From contig JBILUL010000006.1 in assembly GCA_044371005.1 (NCBI GenBank), forward strand, positions 1 to 64,000: a stretch of 64,000 bases of DNA, written 5' to 3'. This document shows, piece by piece, positions 51,401 through 59,359 of this stretch. The translations under genes were made by a program, and so were the position numbers. The stretch comes from UBA2402 sp044371005 (lineage in GTDB: Bacteria; Planctomycetota; Phycisphaerae; Phycisphaerales; UBA1924). The notes under the pieces are model-generated. The model saw nothing but the letters and a program-made list of their open reading frames with translations. It was not told the origin of the DNA and did no database searches. Numbering within the stretch: the stretch's first letter is position 1; the number at the start of each line of letters is the position of its first letter.

Positions 51401-52522
51401 ATGCGACAGATTACCAGCAAGAGAGCCATCAGCCCCATCGAACAGGTTCGGCGTCGCAGCCGGGCGGTCGGTGGAGTTGATTCGAGCTCCGAGACCGCAA
51501 ACGCCAGCGGCTCACTGAAGACCAAGTCCTCCGTCCGTCGGCGCCTCAGCGTCGAGGATGAGCGGTTGCTCAATCAGGTGATGAGCAGCGAGCAGGACTT
51601 CATCGACAGTCCGGCGTTCTACGAGGACGAGTCCTCGAAGAAGATCTACGACGAGGCTCCGGACATCCAGAAGCCCGACACGACGTGGTATCACCCCGTG
51701 ATGGACGATCTCTCCACGGCCCGTAACCGGACCGTCAAGAGCGCCCAGCAGGTGATCCTTACCGGCGCCGAGGAGAAGGTCCTTTTCCACCAGTTCAACT
51801 ATGCCCGCTACCGGATCTGGAAGGTGCAGCAGGAGGTATGGACCTCTCCCAGCCGCCAGCCCAGCCCCGAGCAGGGCGACGAGATTCTGCGCTGGTTCCG
51901 GATCGCCGACCGCGTTCGCGAGCAGATCGCCGAGACCAACCTCGCGCTGGTGCTGGCCATGGCCAAGCGCACCCGCATGAGCGAAGTGGACTTTGCCGAC
52001 CTGGTCAGCGAAGGCAACATGGCCCTCCTGCGTGCGGTCGACAAGTTCGATGCCGGCCGCGGCTACAAGTTCAGCACGTACGCCTGCCGCGCGATCCTCA
52101 AGGCCTTCTCGCGTCAGGGCATGAAGCTGAGCAAGTACCGCCAGCGCTTCCCCACGGACTTTGATCCCAAGCTCGAGCGTTCGAACTTCCTGGAAGTGAA
52201 GCGAGAGAGCTTTGAGAAGGACGCCGCGGAGGAAGTGAAGCGGATCGTCCTTGAGAACCGCTGTGACCTGTCGGATGTCGAGCGCACCGTGATTGAGCAC
52301 CGTTTCGGTCTCGAAAGCGGCGAACTTGAGAAGCCCATGACCCTGGAGCAGGTTGGCCAGATCATCGGCGTCACCAAGGAACGCGTCCGTCAGATCCAGA
52401 ACAAGGCGATGGAGAAGATCAAGCTCCAGCTCGAAGCGCATTTCCTTGGCAACAAGGAAGCCCTCGAGGCCCAGGAAGCCGCGATCGAGGCCAAGCTGGC
52501 CGAGACCGCCAACTCCAACTGA
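51401..52522 (+). CDS. Unusual sigma-70 family factor lacking region 3
   Basis: A 373-residue sigma factor. After a 120-residue polar N-terminus, a region 1.2-like segment (ILTGAEEKVLFHQFNYARYR) leads into region 2 (ADLVSEGNMALLRAVDKFDA, then GRGYKFSTYACRAIL). Region 2.4 reads CRAILKAFSRQ where housekeeping factors have WWIRQAITRA, implying a different -10 preference. Only about 55 residues separate region 2 from region 4, too few for a normal region 3. Region 4 is intact: TLEQVGQIIGVTKERVRQIQ. The ATG at 51401 has an AAGGA eight bases upstream. A terminator follows at once. It is a primary-like but specialised factor; target genes are unknown. Confidence 0.87.
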   Translation: MRQITSKRAISPIEQVRRRSRAVGGVDSSSETANASGSLKTKSSVRRRLSVEDERLLNQVMSSEQDFIDSPAFYEDESSKKIYDEAPDIQKPDTTWYHPVMDDLSTARNRTVKSAQQVILTGAEEKVLFHQFNYARYRIWKVQQEVWTSPSRQPSPEQGDEILRWFRIADRVREQIAETNLALVLAMAKRTRMSEVDFADLVSEGNMALLRAVDKFDAGRGYKFSTYACRAILKAFSRQGMKLSKYRQRFPTDFDPKLERSNFLEVKRESFEKDAAEEVKRIVLENRCDLSDVERTVIEHRFGLESGELEKPMTLEQVGQIIGVTKERVRQIQNKAMEKIKLQLEAHFLGNKEALEAQEAAIEAKLAETANSN

Positions 52523-52552
52523 GTCAGGCTCCAGAAGCGTTGAGAACCCCCG

Positions 52553-52585
52553 AAGACCTCGCCAAACAGGCGAGGTCTTTTCTTT
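52553..52585 (+). terminator. Rho-independent terminator of the sigma factor gene
   Basis: A 9-bp GC-rich stem (GACCTCGCC / GGCGAGGTC), extended by two A-T pairs, with loop AAACA, followed by TTTTCTTT. It lies about 30 bases after the stop. Confidence 0.92.
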
Positions 52586-52632
52586 GGTGGAATGGGTCGC
52601 CAGGATGAACCGACCGGGTCAGTTCAGGAAGT

Positions 52633-52665
52633 TTGAACCCTTCTCCCCTGTCCGGTCGATATACT
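52633..52665 (+). promoter_or_regulatory. Possible ftsK promoter, -10 box next to the start codon
   Basis: TATACT (52660-52665) ends eight bases before the ATG at 52674, and no Shine-Dalgarno sequence intervenes, so the mRNA may be leaderless. A TTGAAC at 52633 is 21 bases upstream of the -10, longer than the usual spacing, so the -35 is doubtful. Confidence 0.4.
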
Positions 52666-52673
52666 CACCGCTT

Positions 52674-55568
52674 ATGGCATCGCAACGGAATGCACGTTCA
52701 GCCCAGGATGGGCGCACTGGCACGTTTCTCGGGGCAGCAGGGCTCATCGCCCTCATTGCTCTGTGGGCGTTCGTCGTCGCAAGTCTGATCGGTTTCGACC
52801 GAGCAGACCCCCCGTCCCATCTGGTCACCCCTCACAACACTCCAGTGATGAACTGGTGTGGCCCTGTAGGCGCGTACGTCGCGTACAACGCCTTCAAACT
52901 ACTGGGCCATGCCGCGTGGATCCTTGCGATCTGCATCACGCTTGGCTTGCTCTCATCAGCCATCGGCAAGAGCGTTCAGCACGCCCTGGTGCGGCTGATC
53001 GGTGCCGTCATGATGACCGCGGCCTTCGCAGGGCTCATGAACCTCCTCGCTCCCGCCTGGGGCCCCATGCCTGACCTCTCCGGAGGCACGGTGGGCGTCG
53101 TCGGCGTGGCCGAGCTGGCCATGCGATTCGGCCCCCTGGGCACCGGCATCGTTCTGGCGGTGCTCGCCGTGGTCGGGGCGATCGTCGCCATGGACGAATG
53201 GGTGATTGCCTTCTTTGGCTGGGCGTACCGCCTGACCGTCGATCACGGCGTCCCTGCTGCAACCAACATGTCTGTCGCCGCGGGTTCTGCCGCGATGACC
53301 GCTGGCGGCGCTGTTGCCAAGGCTGGTGGCGAAGCCATCTCCGATGGCGTGGGTTCCATGTGGTCTCGCCTCTTCCCCAAGAAGCGCAAGCGGAACGTCA
53401 CCCCCCGCGAGACGGATGTGGATGATGACACCCTCTCCCCCACTGCTACCAAGCGGCGGGCTCAGGAGAAGGCTGCCAAGGCCGCCGCGGCTGCTGGCGA
53501 CCCGCTCAAGGACATCGTCGACCCCGACCAGGCCGAAGCCGAACCCAAGAAGGGCCGCAAGCCCAAGGCCGCCAAGCCCGAGGCTGTTGAAGAAGAAGTC
53601 GAAGAGGAAACCGACGAGGATGAGCTCGTCGAGGCCACCGATGAGGAGGCTTCGGACGACGCTGAGGATGAAGGCGACGAGGAATCTGAAGGCGAAGAAG
53701 AAGCCGAAGAAGCTGCGGCGGGTGCTCCCCAGGTCTTTGATCCGGAGGCACTCAAGGCCAAGATGTCGAAGCTGCCCATCATCTTCGGCAACGAGAACAA
53801 GAAGATCGCTACCGACAAGGATCTCGCGGCGATGCAGGCCGGCGATCACCTGGTCGAAGACCCCAACAAGCCCTACAAGTTCCCAGGTCTGGATCTTCTC
53901 GAGATTCCCGAAGAGAACTTCTCCGACACGCTCAAGGAACATGTCGCCACCCAAGGCGCCGCCCTCATGGCCGCGCTGCAGGAGTACCGGATCGAAGGAC
54001 GCGTCGTGGATGCCGAGAGCGGTCCGGCAGTCACGATGTACAACATCAAGCTGGCTCCGGGCACCAAGGTCTCCGCGTTGTCAGCAGTGCAGAGCGATAT
54101 CGCCCGTGCGATCAAGGCGGTCAACATCCGCATCGTTCCCAACATGGCTGGCCGCGACACCATCGGTGTTGAAGTGCCCAATGTGACGCGTGAGAAGGTC
54201 CGCCTCAAGGAGCTCATGAGCCATGCGGATGTCTTCACGAAGATGAAGTTGCCCATGTTCCTGGGCAAGGATGCCGGCGGCACGCCGCTCATCCAGGACC
54301 TTGCCAAGATGCCCCACATGCTCATCGCCGGTACCACCGGCTCGGGCAAGAGCGTGTGCATGAACACGATCATCATGGGCTTCCTGTACACCAAGCGCCC
54401 CAGCGAACTCAAGCTGGTGCTGGTCGATCCCAAGATGGTCGAAATGTCCCAGTTCAAGGACATTCCGCACCTCATGTGCCCGGTTGTGACGGAAATGCCC
54501 AAGGCAGCCGCGATTCTCGACTGGGCCTGCAACAAGATGGAAGAGCGGTACGCCACGCTCCAGGAAGCAGGCTGCCGCGACATTGCCAGCTACAACGAAC
54601 TGACGTGGGAAGAGCTCAAGGAACGCCTTGAGCCTCAGACGCCGGAAGATGAAGCGGCGATTCCCCGCAAGCTCCCCTACATCGTGATCGTCATCGACGA
54701 GCTGGCCGACCTCATGATGACCCATCGCGAAGTCGAAGGGTCGATCATCCGCATCGCCCAGAAGGCACGCGCCGTTGGTATCCATCTCATTCTGGCCACG
54801 CAGCGTCCGCAGCGCGAAGTCGTCACCGGCCTCATCAAGGCCAACATGCCCGCCCGCATGACCTTCAAGGTCTCCAGCGGCATGGACAGCCGCATCGTTC
54901 TTGACCACAAGGGCGGCGAACTGCTCCTGGGTCAGGGCGACATGCTCTTCCTCACCCCAAGCTCCAACTCGATCATGCGTGCCCAGGGCACGCTGGTGGA
55001 TGACCGCGAGATCCGCCGCGTGGTGAAGTTCATGAAGGAAGTGGCCTCGCCCAGCTTCGAGCGCAGCCTCATGCAGATCCGTGCCAATGGCACCGACGAG
55101 CAGCGCATTGCCGACAGCCAGAACAACTCCTCGGCGAGCCTCGAAGCTGCCAAGGAAGACCCGATGTTCCACCGTGCAGTGGAGATCGTCCTTGAAACCA
55201 AGCGAGGCAGCGTCTCGCTGCTGCAGCGGCGTCTGGCCATCGGCTACACCCGTTCCAGCCGCCTCATCGACCTCATGGGTATCGCTGGCATCATCTCCGA
55301 TCACAAGGGCTCGGTAGCACGCGATGTCCTGATCACGCTCGAAGAGTGGCAGGCCATGCAGAAGATGATGGAAGAGCAGGCCAAGGCTCAGGGCATCACC
55401 CTGCAGCGCGAAGATGGCCCGGGTCCGGGTGGTGCACCCGCCACACCTGCCAAGTCATCCCTGTTTGAGGAAGAAGCCCCCTTCGACTCGAACGATGAGG
55501 CCCCCCCCACCGCTGATGTGCGTGTCATGCCCCGCAAGGGCCAGGAGCAGGAAGAAGACGCGCTCTGA
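52674..55568 (+). CDS. ftsK: DNA translocase FtsK/SpoIIIE
   Basis: A 964-residue membrane-bound DNA motor that pumps chromosome DNA during division. Four predicted helices lie in residues 17-190 (for example GAAGLIALIALWAFVVASLI). A highly acidic linker at about residues 302-350 follows (repeated Glu/Asp/Ala). The FtsK alpha domain begins around FDPEALKAKMSKLPII. The beta motor has Walker A GTTGSGKSVC (about residues 553-562), Walker B YIVIVIDELADLMM and ILATQRPQREVVTGLIKANM. The C-terminal gamma domain (VEIVLETKRGSVSLLQRRLA, IGYTRSSRLIDLM) should read orienting DNA sequences. Length is ordinary for the family. The ATG at 52674 starts MASQRNARS; upstream in-frame codons are Arg/Ser-rich antisense-like sequence. 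A terminator follows 42 bases after the stop. Confidence 0.96.
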   Translation: MASQRNARSAQDGRTGTFLGAAGLIALIALWAFVVASLIGFDRADPPSHLVTPHNTPVMNWCGPVGAYVAYNAFKLLGHAAWILAICITLGLLSSAIGKSVQHALVRLIGAVMMTAAFAGLMNLLAPAWGPMPDLSGGTVGVVGVAELAMRFGPLGTGIVLAVLAVVGAIVAMDEWVIAFFGWAYRLTVDHGVPAATNMSVAAGSAAMTAGGAVAKAGGEAISDGVGSMWSRLFPKKRKRNVTPRETDVDDDTLSPTATKRRAQEKAAKAAAAAGDPLKDIVDPDQAEAEPKKGRKPKAAKPEAVEEEVEEETDEDELVEATDEEASDDAEDEGDEESEGEEEAEEAAAGAPQVFDPEALKAKMSKLPIIFGNENKKIATDKDLAAMQAGDHLVEDPNKPYKFPGLDLLEIPEENFSDTLKEHVATQGAALMAALQEYRIEGRVVDAESGPAVTMYNIKLAPGTKVSALSAVQSDIARAIKAVNIRIVPNMAGRDTIGVEVPNVTREKVRLKELMSHADVFTKMKLPMFLGKDAGGTPLIQDLAKMPHMLIAGTTGSGKSVCMNTIIMGFLYTKRPSELKLVLVDPKMVEMSQFKDIPHLMCPVVTEMPKAAAILDWACNKMEERYATLQEAGCRDIASYNELTWEELKERLEPQTPEDEAAIPRKLPYIVIVIDELADLMMTHREVEGSIIRIAQKARAVGIHLILATQRPQREVVTGLIKANMPARMTFKVSSGMDSRIVLDHKGGELLLGQGDMLFLTPSSNSIMRAQGTLVDDREIRRVVKFMKEVASPSFERSLMQIRANGTDEQRIADSQNNSSASLEAAKEDPMFHRAVEIVLETKRGSVSLLQRRLAIGYTRSSRLIDLMGIAGIISDHKGSVARDVLITLEEWQAMQKMMEEQAKAQGITLQREDGPGPGGAPATPAKSSLFEEEAPFDSNDEAPPTADVRVMPRKGQEQEEDAL

Positions 55569-55610
55569 TACGGTTGTCGGTCAGTGATTCCATCACAACG
55601 CAAACACAAG

Positions 55611-55645
55611 AAAGGGACGCACCACTGGTGCGTCCCTTTCTCTTT
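55611..55645. terminator. Bidirectional terminator between ftsK and the metalloprotease gene
   Basis: A perfect 13-bp stem (AAAGGGACGCACC / GGTGCGTCCCTTT) with loop ACT, followed on the plus strand by CTCTTT. On the minus strand the stem is followed by CTTGTGTTTG. It separates two convergent genes and can serve both. Confidence 0.85.
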
Positions 55646-55707
55646 CAGTCGGATTTCACAGCCTCGAGCACTGTGCCACCTTTGAGGCCAAACTCACGGA
55701 GCCAGGA

Positions 55708-57861
55708 TCAGCAACCCGACTCCCAGTGAACGAAGAACGCATCCACATCGCCACCATCGATGCCACCATCCTGGTTGAAATCCGCGGCGGGTGCGCCCGC
55801 CTCCCAGAGTTCAAAGAATGTCTGGATGTCGCTTCCATCCACGCCGCCATCGCCATTCACATCGGAGACACAGGGGAACAGGACCGCAAAGGGGCGGGAC
55901 ACGGCAAAGAAGGGTGACCCAACGGCACTGACGCGAATCCGAGCAAGCCCGGCTTCGAGGGGCGGCAGCTGCACCGTTGCTGAACCGCCATTGGAGGCCA
56001 CGCCCAGGGGCTGCGAGAAGGTGAGACCGTTGTCGAGCGAGAGGTCGATCGACACGGCAGCGACTGACACGGGCGGCAGGTTGGTCCCGCCGACGGTCCA
56101 CTGCACGGTGAGAGGGCCGGGTTCATACACCGAGCCCGCGGCGGGCACCGTCACCGTGAAGGGCGTCGTTCCGGGCGCAATGGTCAGATTCACCAACTCC
56201 GAAATTGCGGCGCCGCCAGCACCGGGCGCAAAGTCCCTGATAAAGACCCGGAACTTTCGAATGACGCCCGTCACGGTCGGCAGGCGTTCCCCTGGTGTCG
56301 GAATGCCGGAGAGCACATCGCTCATCTTCGGGAAGACACGCTGCGAAGCCGCGACCGGCGGGAAGATGCGGAAGAGTGCGCCGCGGCCATCGTCAACGGC
56401 TCCATCCCCGGAGAGCGGCCTTGCGACTCCATTGTCAAACTGTTCCCACGAGTACGCAATCGCGTCGTTGTCGGCATCGGATGCGGATGCTGAAAGCACG
56501 AATGGTGTGCCCGGCGGGATGGCGACACTCGTCGTGATCGAAGTGACAACCGGAATGGAATTGGCGGTCGGCGCGATAGCCGCACAGTTGCTGCCGCTGC
56601 CTGCAAGGAACGCCTGCATCTCGCCCCAGCTTCCATGATGGAAGAATGGATCGGCAAACTGTGTGATGTTGTCGGTCGGGGGCGCATCTCCCACCGGACA
56701 TCCACCGGCATAGGCCATCGGCGAGGAGCCCGAACCGGCTTCCCATGCGGTGTTCACGGACACATTGCCAAGACAGCGGCCGCGCGTGCCGCTGAATGTG
56801 TGGTTCGCGCCGAACTGGTGGCCAAGTTCATGGATCACAACCAGTGCACTGAGCGGGTCGAGGTCGCCGCCGCGTGGAATACCCGAAACGCCACCAGCCT
56901 TGTTGCTGGTGCAGACGGACCTGAGATACGCCACACCTCCGAAGATGCGCGTCACGCAGTGGCCGACATCGAAGTTCGAGTTGCCGATCACGCTGGAGAG
57001 ATTCGGCACGTTGGCGTTGAGAATGCTCCCCGAGCAGTCCGTTCCCCCTGATCCCCCGCAGGTGCTGGGGTACGGATCCGTCGTCCCGTCGGTGTACATC
57101 AACAACTCGTTGTTGGCCACCAGCACGAATCGAACCGCAAGATCCGCCTCGTAGACGACATTCGAACGCGACACAATCGTGACAATCGCCGCGAGGGGGT
57201 CGGCCGTGTTGGGCGGGTTCCCCTGCAGCGCACTGTGATGCGCCCCGAACTCGCCCGTGCACGCCATCGCCATCCGGTAGGTCCGAAGCGACTGCAGAAC
57301 ACGCGGCGAGTAGACCGGCTCCTCCAGCGGCGGCGGCAGCACATCACCCTGCGTGTGGCATGTCCAGTCCCCACCGCCGGGCAAGTCGCTCAGCCAGTAG
57401 GAGATCACGTGCTCATCGTCCCCCGCTTGCCATGCATCCATCATCCATGTGCCGCGGCTGCCACGGATCATGCCGGTCAACCCGCGCTGCGTCAACTCGA
57501 TGCGGCCGCTGGCTGTCCGGTCGAGCGTCTGCACGATGTAGGTGGCCATCTGCGGGAATCTCGCGGCGAGTTCGGGGGCCATCACCGCCGACGAGGCGAC
57601 GAAACAATCCACGAACTGGCCATCCGGTGCGGGGAGCGTGACCAGCAGGCCATATTCGGGCAAGGGTGCATCGAGTCGCTCCACCGGAGCCGCGGCGAGC
57701 AACGCCCGAAGAGCCGCGACGTCGACGCCCACGAGCTGGCCAGCGGTCGGACGCGGTCCGGCAACGGACACCGCAGGGGGTGCCTGGTCCAGGAGCGTGA
57801 AGGTCTGCCCGTACGCCGCGGTGCTGCAAGCCACAACTGCCATCCAGTGCCCGTGCCTCAT
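55708..57861 (-). CDS. Secreted reprolysin-like metalloprotease with GC-type dockerin
   Basis: A 717-residue exported protein. A short signal peptide (MRHGHWMAVVACSTAAYG) is followed by a propeptide-like region. The protease domain covers about residues 190-430: VVIHELGHQFGANHTFSGT carries the HExxHxxGxxH zinc site of the metzincins, and ASPMAYAGGC-like SSPMAYAGG is the expected Met-turn. Bacterial relatives are the reprolysin-like M12B proteins. A beta-sandwich region (TPFTVTVPAAGSVYEPGPLT, VSIDLSLDNGLTFSQPLGV) follows. The C-terminus has two dockerin loops (DVNGDGGVDGSDIQTFF, DFNQDGGIDGGDVDAFF) ending WESGC. The protein probably digests other proteins outside the cell. Start is the ATG at 57861 at the signal peptide. 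Confidence 0.87.
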   Translation of the reverse strand: MRHGHWMAVVACSTAAYGQTFTLLDQAPPAVSVAGPRPTAGQLVGVDVAALRALLAAAPVERLDAPLPEYGLLVTLPAPDGQFVDCFVASSAVMAPELAARFPQMATYIVQTLDRTASGRIELTQRGLTGMIRGSRGTWMMDAWQAGDDEHVISYWLSDLPGGGDWTCHTQGDVLPPPLEEPVYSPRVLQSLRTYRMAMACTGEFGAHHSALQGNPPNTADPLAAIVTIVSRSNVVYEADLAVRFVLVANNELLMYTDGTTDPYPSTCGGSGGTDCSGSILNANVPNLSSVIGNSNFDVGHCVTRIFGGVAYLRSVCTSNKAGGVSGIPRGGDLDPLSALVVIHELGHQFGANHTFSGTRGRCLGNVSVNTAWEAGSGSSPMAYAGGCPVGDAPPTDNITQFADPFFHHGSWGEMQAFLAGSGSNCAAIAPTANSIPVVTSITTSVAIPPGTPFVLSASASDADNDAIAYSWEQFDNGVARPLSGDGAVDDGRGALFRIFPPVAASQRVFPKMSDVLSGIPTPGERLPTVTGVIRKFRVFIRDFAPGAGGAAISELVNLTIAPGTTPFTVTVPAAGSVYEPGPLTVQWTVGGTNLPPVSVAAVSIDLSLDNGLTFSQPLGVASNGGSATVQLPPLEAGLARIRVSAVGSPFFAVSRPFAVLFPCVSDVNGDGGVDGSDIQTFFELWEAGAPAADFNQDGGIDGGDVDAFFVHWESGC

Positions 57862-58251
57862 GTGCTTGACCCCGTTCTAGTGCCCCGGACGCTGAACAGA
57901 ACGCTCAGTGCCGGATTAGCGATGGTGGTGAGAAAGACGAACCGCAACACGCGGGTTGGAGGTCAAGAAGACCGTCAACCCCACTGTGAAGGACTCAGGC
58001 ATGATACGGACCACCCCCGGCAGACAGTTCCACCCAAGCAGAAGTTCACATCGCACCTATCGGACTCTTGGGGTGGCCTCTCCCAGCCGATTGCCTGAAC
58101 CCATGACGGATGATTGCACCGGTACCACACATCACGCCTGAACTTGGGAGGCCGACGATCCACGCAGGTTCGGTCCGCCCCCGCCGCAGCTGGTACACAG
58201 GGCCATTCGGTTCGCCGTTGCCGTGGCGGCGGAAGAACGACCACAGAACGG
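57862..58251. other. Intergenic region without a recognised gene
   Basis: About 390 bases between two minus-strand genes. A minus-strand frame overlapping the DUF3841-like gene has no family resemblance. The promoter of the metalloprotease gene should lie here, but no clear -35/-10 pair was found. Confidence 0.4.
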
Positions 58252-58920
58252 CTACCAGGAGCGGCACCCCTGAAAGTGGGTGACGCTTCGCACCCATTCT
58301 CGACGCAGTTGGGCAAGCACGGCTTCACGGTCAGCCCCGATGCCCCCTGGCTTCCACGAAGCCGATGGAAGACGCGGCGAAAAGAGCCGCTCCCAGCTCG
58401 TTTCCAGCTCTTGCTGCAGCGGGGCTGGCAGGCGATCCCTGATGTCCCGCCACCGACGACCGCACTCGCCGCGGACACGCCTTTCCCACGCTCGCTGCTG
58501 CGATTTCGAGACCGCGAGGTACTCGCCGAAGAAGACCTGGGCCCAGGCCCAGCAGGGGAAGGAGACGAAGGAACCGGCTGGCGGTGAAAGCTCGATCAGT
58601 GTCTGTGGGCCGCGTTGCCCGTGGCGCATCGATCGCAGATCAGGCCGTTTGCAATACGCCCACCAGGGCAGTTGCCAGCCTGAGCCGTTCAGTCGCCCGC
58701 GAAGTTGCGTCGCCAGCCATTGATAGGCGGGAAGGATCACTCCTTCGCGGCCTGATACGCGAACCGGATCAACGTGGAGCGTGCCGCGTGCCTGCAGGCT
58801 CTCCCACACCTCCAGCGGCTGAATGGTCCACAGGACCACGGCGTGCCCCGGCACCTCCTCGACCATTGGCTTGCCCAATCGAACCTTCTTCTTCGCCTTG
58901 CTGGTGATTGAAGTCGCCAA
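58252..58920 (-). CDS. DUF3841-like protein
   Basis: A 222-residue soluble protein. The pattern VVLWTIQPLEVWESLQARGT, PAYQWLATQLRGRL, WQLPWWAYCKRPDLR and QTLIELSPPAGSFVSFPCWA closely follows the DUF3841 family as I remember it from Firmicutes, where such proteins begin with LWTIQP and have WAWYKRDGKRKPDLR-like centres. The biochemical role is unknown. The start is a TTG at 58920 with GAGG six bases upstream; an ATG at 58866 is the alternative. Basic, Trp-rich composition and fewer GC-ending codons than the core genes suggest possible acquisition. A small frame at 58928-59263 ends only seven bases upstream, perhaps as a partner gene. Confidence 0.7.
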   Translation of the reverse strand: MATSITSKAKKKVRLGKPMVEEVPGHAVVLWTIQPLEVWESLQARGTLHVDPVRVSGREGVILPAYQWLATQLRGRLNGSGWQLPWWAYCKRPDLRSMRHGQRGPQTLIELSPPAGSFVSFPCWAWAQVFFGEYLAVSKSQQRAWERRVRGECGRRWRDIRDRLPAPLQQELETSWERLFSPRLPSASWKPGGIGADREAVLAQLRREWVRSVTHFQGCRSW

Positions 58921-58927
58921 TCAAGCC

Positions 58928-59263
58928 TCACGAATCGTGGATCAAGATGTTCGCAACTCTGGTCGAGGGCTCCATGAACACCTGATCGATTGAAGAGTAA
59001 TCCCGCGTTGGAAACGGTAGTGCCGCGGCGAGTGCGGCGTTGCACCTGGCGATGCTCCGCCATTGATCGACTGAGAAACCGCCACCAATAGTGAGATTGA
59101 ACGCCGCTCGCAGAAGCGTCTTGGACGGGAGTGACTCACAGCCGGATGGGTGCGAGCGATTTCGATCGCGACACGAGCTTGGCCAGCACCAGAATGGCGT
59201 AAACATGCCGCGTTGGGCACTATGCACCTCAATGTGGTTGGATCGGATGAGCGTGCGAACCAT
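58928..59263 (-). CDS. Small hypothetical protein upstream of the DUF3841-like gene
   Basis: A 111-residue frame with no recognised family. Its composition is protein-like in the second half (AAFNLTIGGGFSVDQWRSIA, then RCNAALAAALPFPTRDYSS). It ends seven bases before the DUF3841-like start, and its end overlaps that gene's GAGG site, an arrangement seen in coupled gene pairs. The ATG at 59263 has no Shine-Dalgarno sequence. It may be an uncharacterised partner or a chance frame. Confidence 0.3.
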   Translation of the reverse strand: MVRTLIRSNHIEVHSAQRGMFTPFWCWPSSCRDRNRSHPSGCESLPSKTLLRAAFNLTIGGGFSVDQWRSIARCNAALAAALPFPTRDYSSIDQVFMEPSTRVANILIHDS

Positions 59264-59284
59264 GCTGACGTCGGTGCCCGCGTG

Positions 59285-59320
59285 CGAAAAGAAAGCGATC
59301 CCCGATGGTGAACATCGGGG
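59285..59320 (-). terminator. Terminator-like hairpin after the second pseudopilin gene
   Basis: A perfect 8-bp stem (CCCCGATG / CATCGGGG) with a five-base loop. On the minus strand it is followed by ATCGCTTTCTTTTC, a broken T run. It lies 40 bases past the pseudopilin stop. Confidence 0.6.
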
Positions 59321-59359
59321 CTCGGGGCTTTTCAGATTCGAATCACACGGGCGACTCGC

